From assembly GCA_946415365.1 (NCBI GenBank), contig CAMKSE010000003.1, forward strand, positions 168,174-232,173: a stretch of DNA of 64,000 nucleotides, in the 5' to 3' direction. The notes under the pieces are model-generated. The model was not told the origin of the DNA, did not search any database, and saw nothing but the letters and a program-made list of their open reading frames with translations. Source of the DNA: an uncultured Prevotellaceae bacterium. GTDB taxonomy: Bacteria > Bacteroidota > Bacteroidia > Bacteroidales > Bacteroidaceae. This document shows positions 63,901 to 64,000 of this stretch, one piece after another; position 1 is the first letter of the stretch, and each line of letters starts with the position of its first letter. The position numbers were made by a program, and so were the translations under genes.

Positions 63901-63986
63901 CGTGTCACGAATGAGAAGGAGAGGTAGAAGCAGCACACGAGCACAAGAAGCACTGCGATTACTTTTACAATTCCTTTGTTTTGCAT
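60954..63986 (-). CDS. secDF: protein translocase subunit SecDF
   Basis: A 1010-residue fusion of SecD and SecF, the usual form in Bacteroidetes. The SecD half has TM1 (GIVKVIAVLLVLVCCFYLSFSFV), the conserved GLGLDLKGGMNVILEV, the periplasmic P1 domain with VVRNRIDKFGVVQPNIQKLEGQSGRIMVEMPGI, and a TM block with SLGAQSIKQGVMSFIVAFVLLMIYM and LGTAVDANVLIYERIKEEL. The SecF half (about 690-1000) has SIDFTGGRNYVV and TVIGYSINDKVVVFDRIRENI. It uses the proton-motive force to help pull proteins through SecYEG. An Ala/Lys-rich insert (about 245-300: AAVENAAEAADTTKAAATDLAAKLAKKDTKAADNK) interrupts P1 and is an addition to the core family. The start is 15 bases from the window edge. Confidence 0.96.
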   Translation of the reverse strand: MQNKGIVKVIAVLLVLVCCFYLSFSFVTRHYESKAAAMGEEAGAEYLDSINNEKVYMGIYSLKQCREMEIGLGLDLKGGMNVILEVSVPDVVDVLADHKTDAAYKKAMELAKKEEETSQNDFISLFVKYWKQEGNGRPLAAIFATQQMKGKVSTQSSDSEVEAALRAEVASAVDNSFNVVRNRIDKFGVVQPNIQKLEGQSGRIMVEMPGIKEPERVRKLLQGSANLEFWETYNSQEITPLLAQLNQRWAAQGGEVVDSAAVENAAEAADTTKAAATDLAAKLAKKDTKAADNKAAELAKKQNPLFSIFQPTQGNTLAVVGYANVRDTAEIDKIIYSDLARQIFPAELKLRWGAKAEDFGGQNTKGDIFELYALKITEPSGRAPLEGDVITNGKDDFDQMGHPCVSMQMNSDGARRWSQITKQNIGKAVAIVLDDAVYSAPRILTQIDGGNSQITGNFTIEDTKDLANTLNSGKMPAPTRIVQEEVVGPSLGAQSIKQGVMSFIVAFVLLMIYMIMLYGWIPGILSDIALLFNLFFTLGILTSFQAALTMPGIAGIVLTLGTAVDANVLIYERIKEELKKGLSMKEALNKGYSNAFSAIFDSNFTSLITGIILLYFGTGPVKGFATTWIIGIACSFFTAVYLTRLVYDYMLKKDKWTDLTFVTAYSKNLMQNARYNFMGIYKKSFTVYGIFAILFCISFAVRGLSQSIDFTGGRNYVVTLDKVTPVEDVRKAMAGAFINTMGEKANQEANTSVIALGTDGKTVRISTNWDIESNNPEVDDQAETILFNTLKKAGLVSQDNVEHFKNPDVREGGSIISSAKVGPSVAKDITYGAIISVLIALVAIFLYILLRFRNLAFSVGAIVALALDALVVLGLYSALWGILPMSLEIDQVFIGAILTVIGYSINDKVVVFDRIRENIGLYGKRDRQQLFNDSLNQTLARTINTSVTTLIVLLAIFILGGDSIRSFSFAMILGVVFGTLSSLFIAAPVAYLTLGRTIKEEEEVKAPAKK

Positions 63987-64000
63987 TTTGATTTTTGATG

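Overview
The window looks like a chromosome segment of a Bacteroidales bacterium, most likely Prevotella or a close relative from a gut or rumen. The reasons are sequence-based: nearly every transcription unit is preceded by the Bacteroidetes -7 box TAnnTTTG, Shine-Dalgarno sequences are weak, SecD and SecF are one polypeptide, many small SPII lipoproteins are present, and there are plant-polysaccharide enzymes of families GH43, GH28 and CE8. Genus is inferred, not proven.

Layout. (1) 1-11.9 kb: an envelope-signalling nest. Two paralogous three-gene cassettes (ECF sigma factor, inner-membrane anchor plus outer-membrane barrel protein, small lipoprotein) point at each other. They flank a single gene in which the sigma factor itself is fused through a membrane helix to the barrel. 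Further lipoproteins, a separate barrel protein and at least three decayed pieces of the same genes lie around them, and several units share one promoter block. (2) 12-23.5 kb: a DUF3836-like secreted protein, a DUF3737 protein, a PatB/MalY-type lyase with an OPT transporter, then a glycan-degradation group (GH43, type-B carboxylesterase, divergent GH28-GH43 fusion). (3) 23.58-33.31 kb: a 9.7-kb element integrated in tRNA-Arg(CCT). It has 22-bp att repeats, arm-type repeats, a tyrosine integrase, an excisionase-like protein, small replication/regulatory genes and AT-rich cargo (a 1116-aa WG-repeat protein and a YhcG-type nuclease). (4) 33.4-46 kb: a DUF2207-like protein, a histidine kinase without phospho-acceptor His, an operon with a LRR/thioredoxin-like/M64 peptidase, an EFR1 flavodoxin-ferredoxin and a membrane-bound AraC regulator, and a 1448-aa modular pectin methylesterase. 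(5) 46-52.8 kb: a primase/helicase-like module (HU-like protein, DUF3987, VirE_N) with unknown genes. (6) 53.4-60.2 kb: a five-gene operon with a large structured leader: a degenerate methyltransferase-like subunit, an Eco57I-type N6-adenine methylase, a GIY-YIG/SF2 helicase, an HTH-PLD nuclease and an HTH/coiled-coil/alpha-CTD-like protein. This is the best candidate for an uncharacterised defence system here. (7) 60.4-64 kb: a small secreted 12-residue-repeat protein and SecDF.

Three signals stand out: the sigma-barrel fusion at 7727-9370, the methylase/helicase/PLD operon with its 155-nt nested hairpin leader, and three intergenic arrays of unrelated sequence (about 2.1, 51.2 and 53.2 kb) that all keep a period of exactly 22 bp. 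All assignments come from reading motifs; no database search was run.
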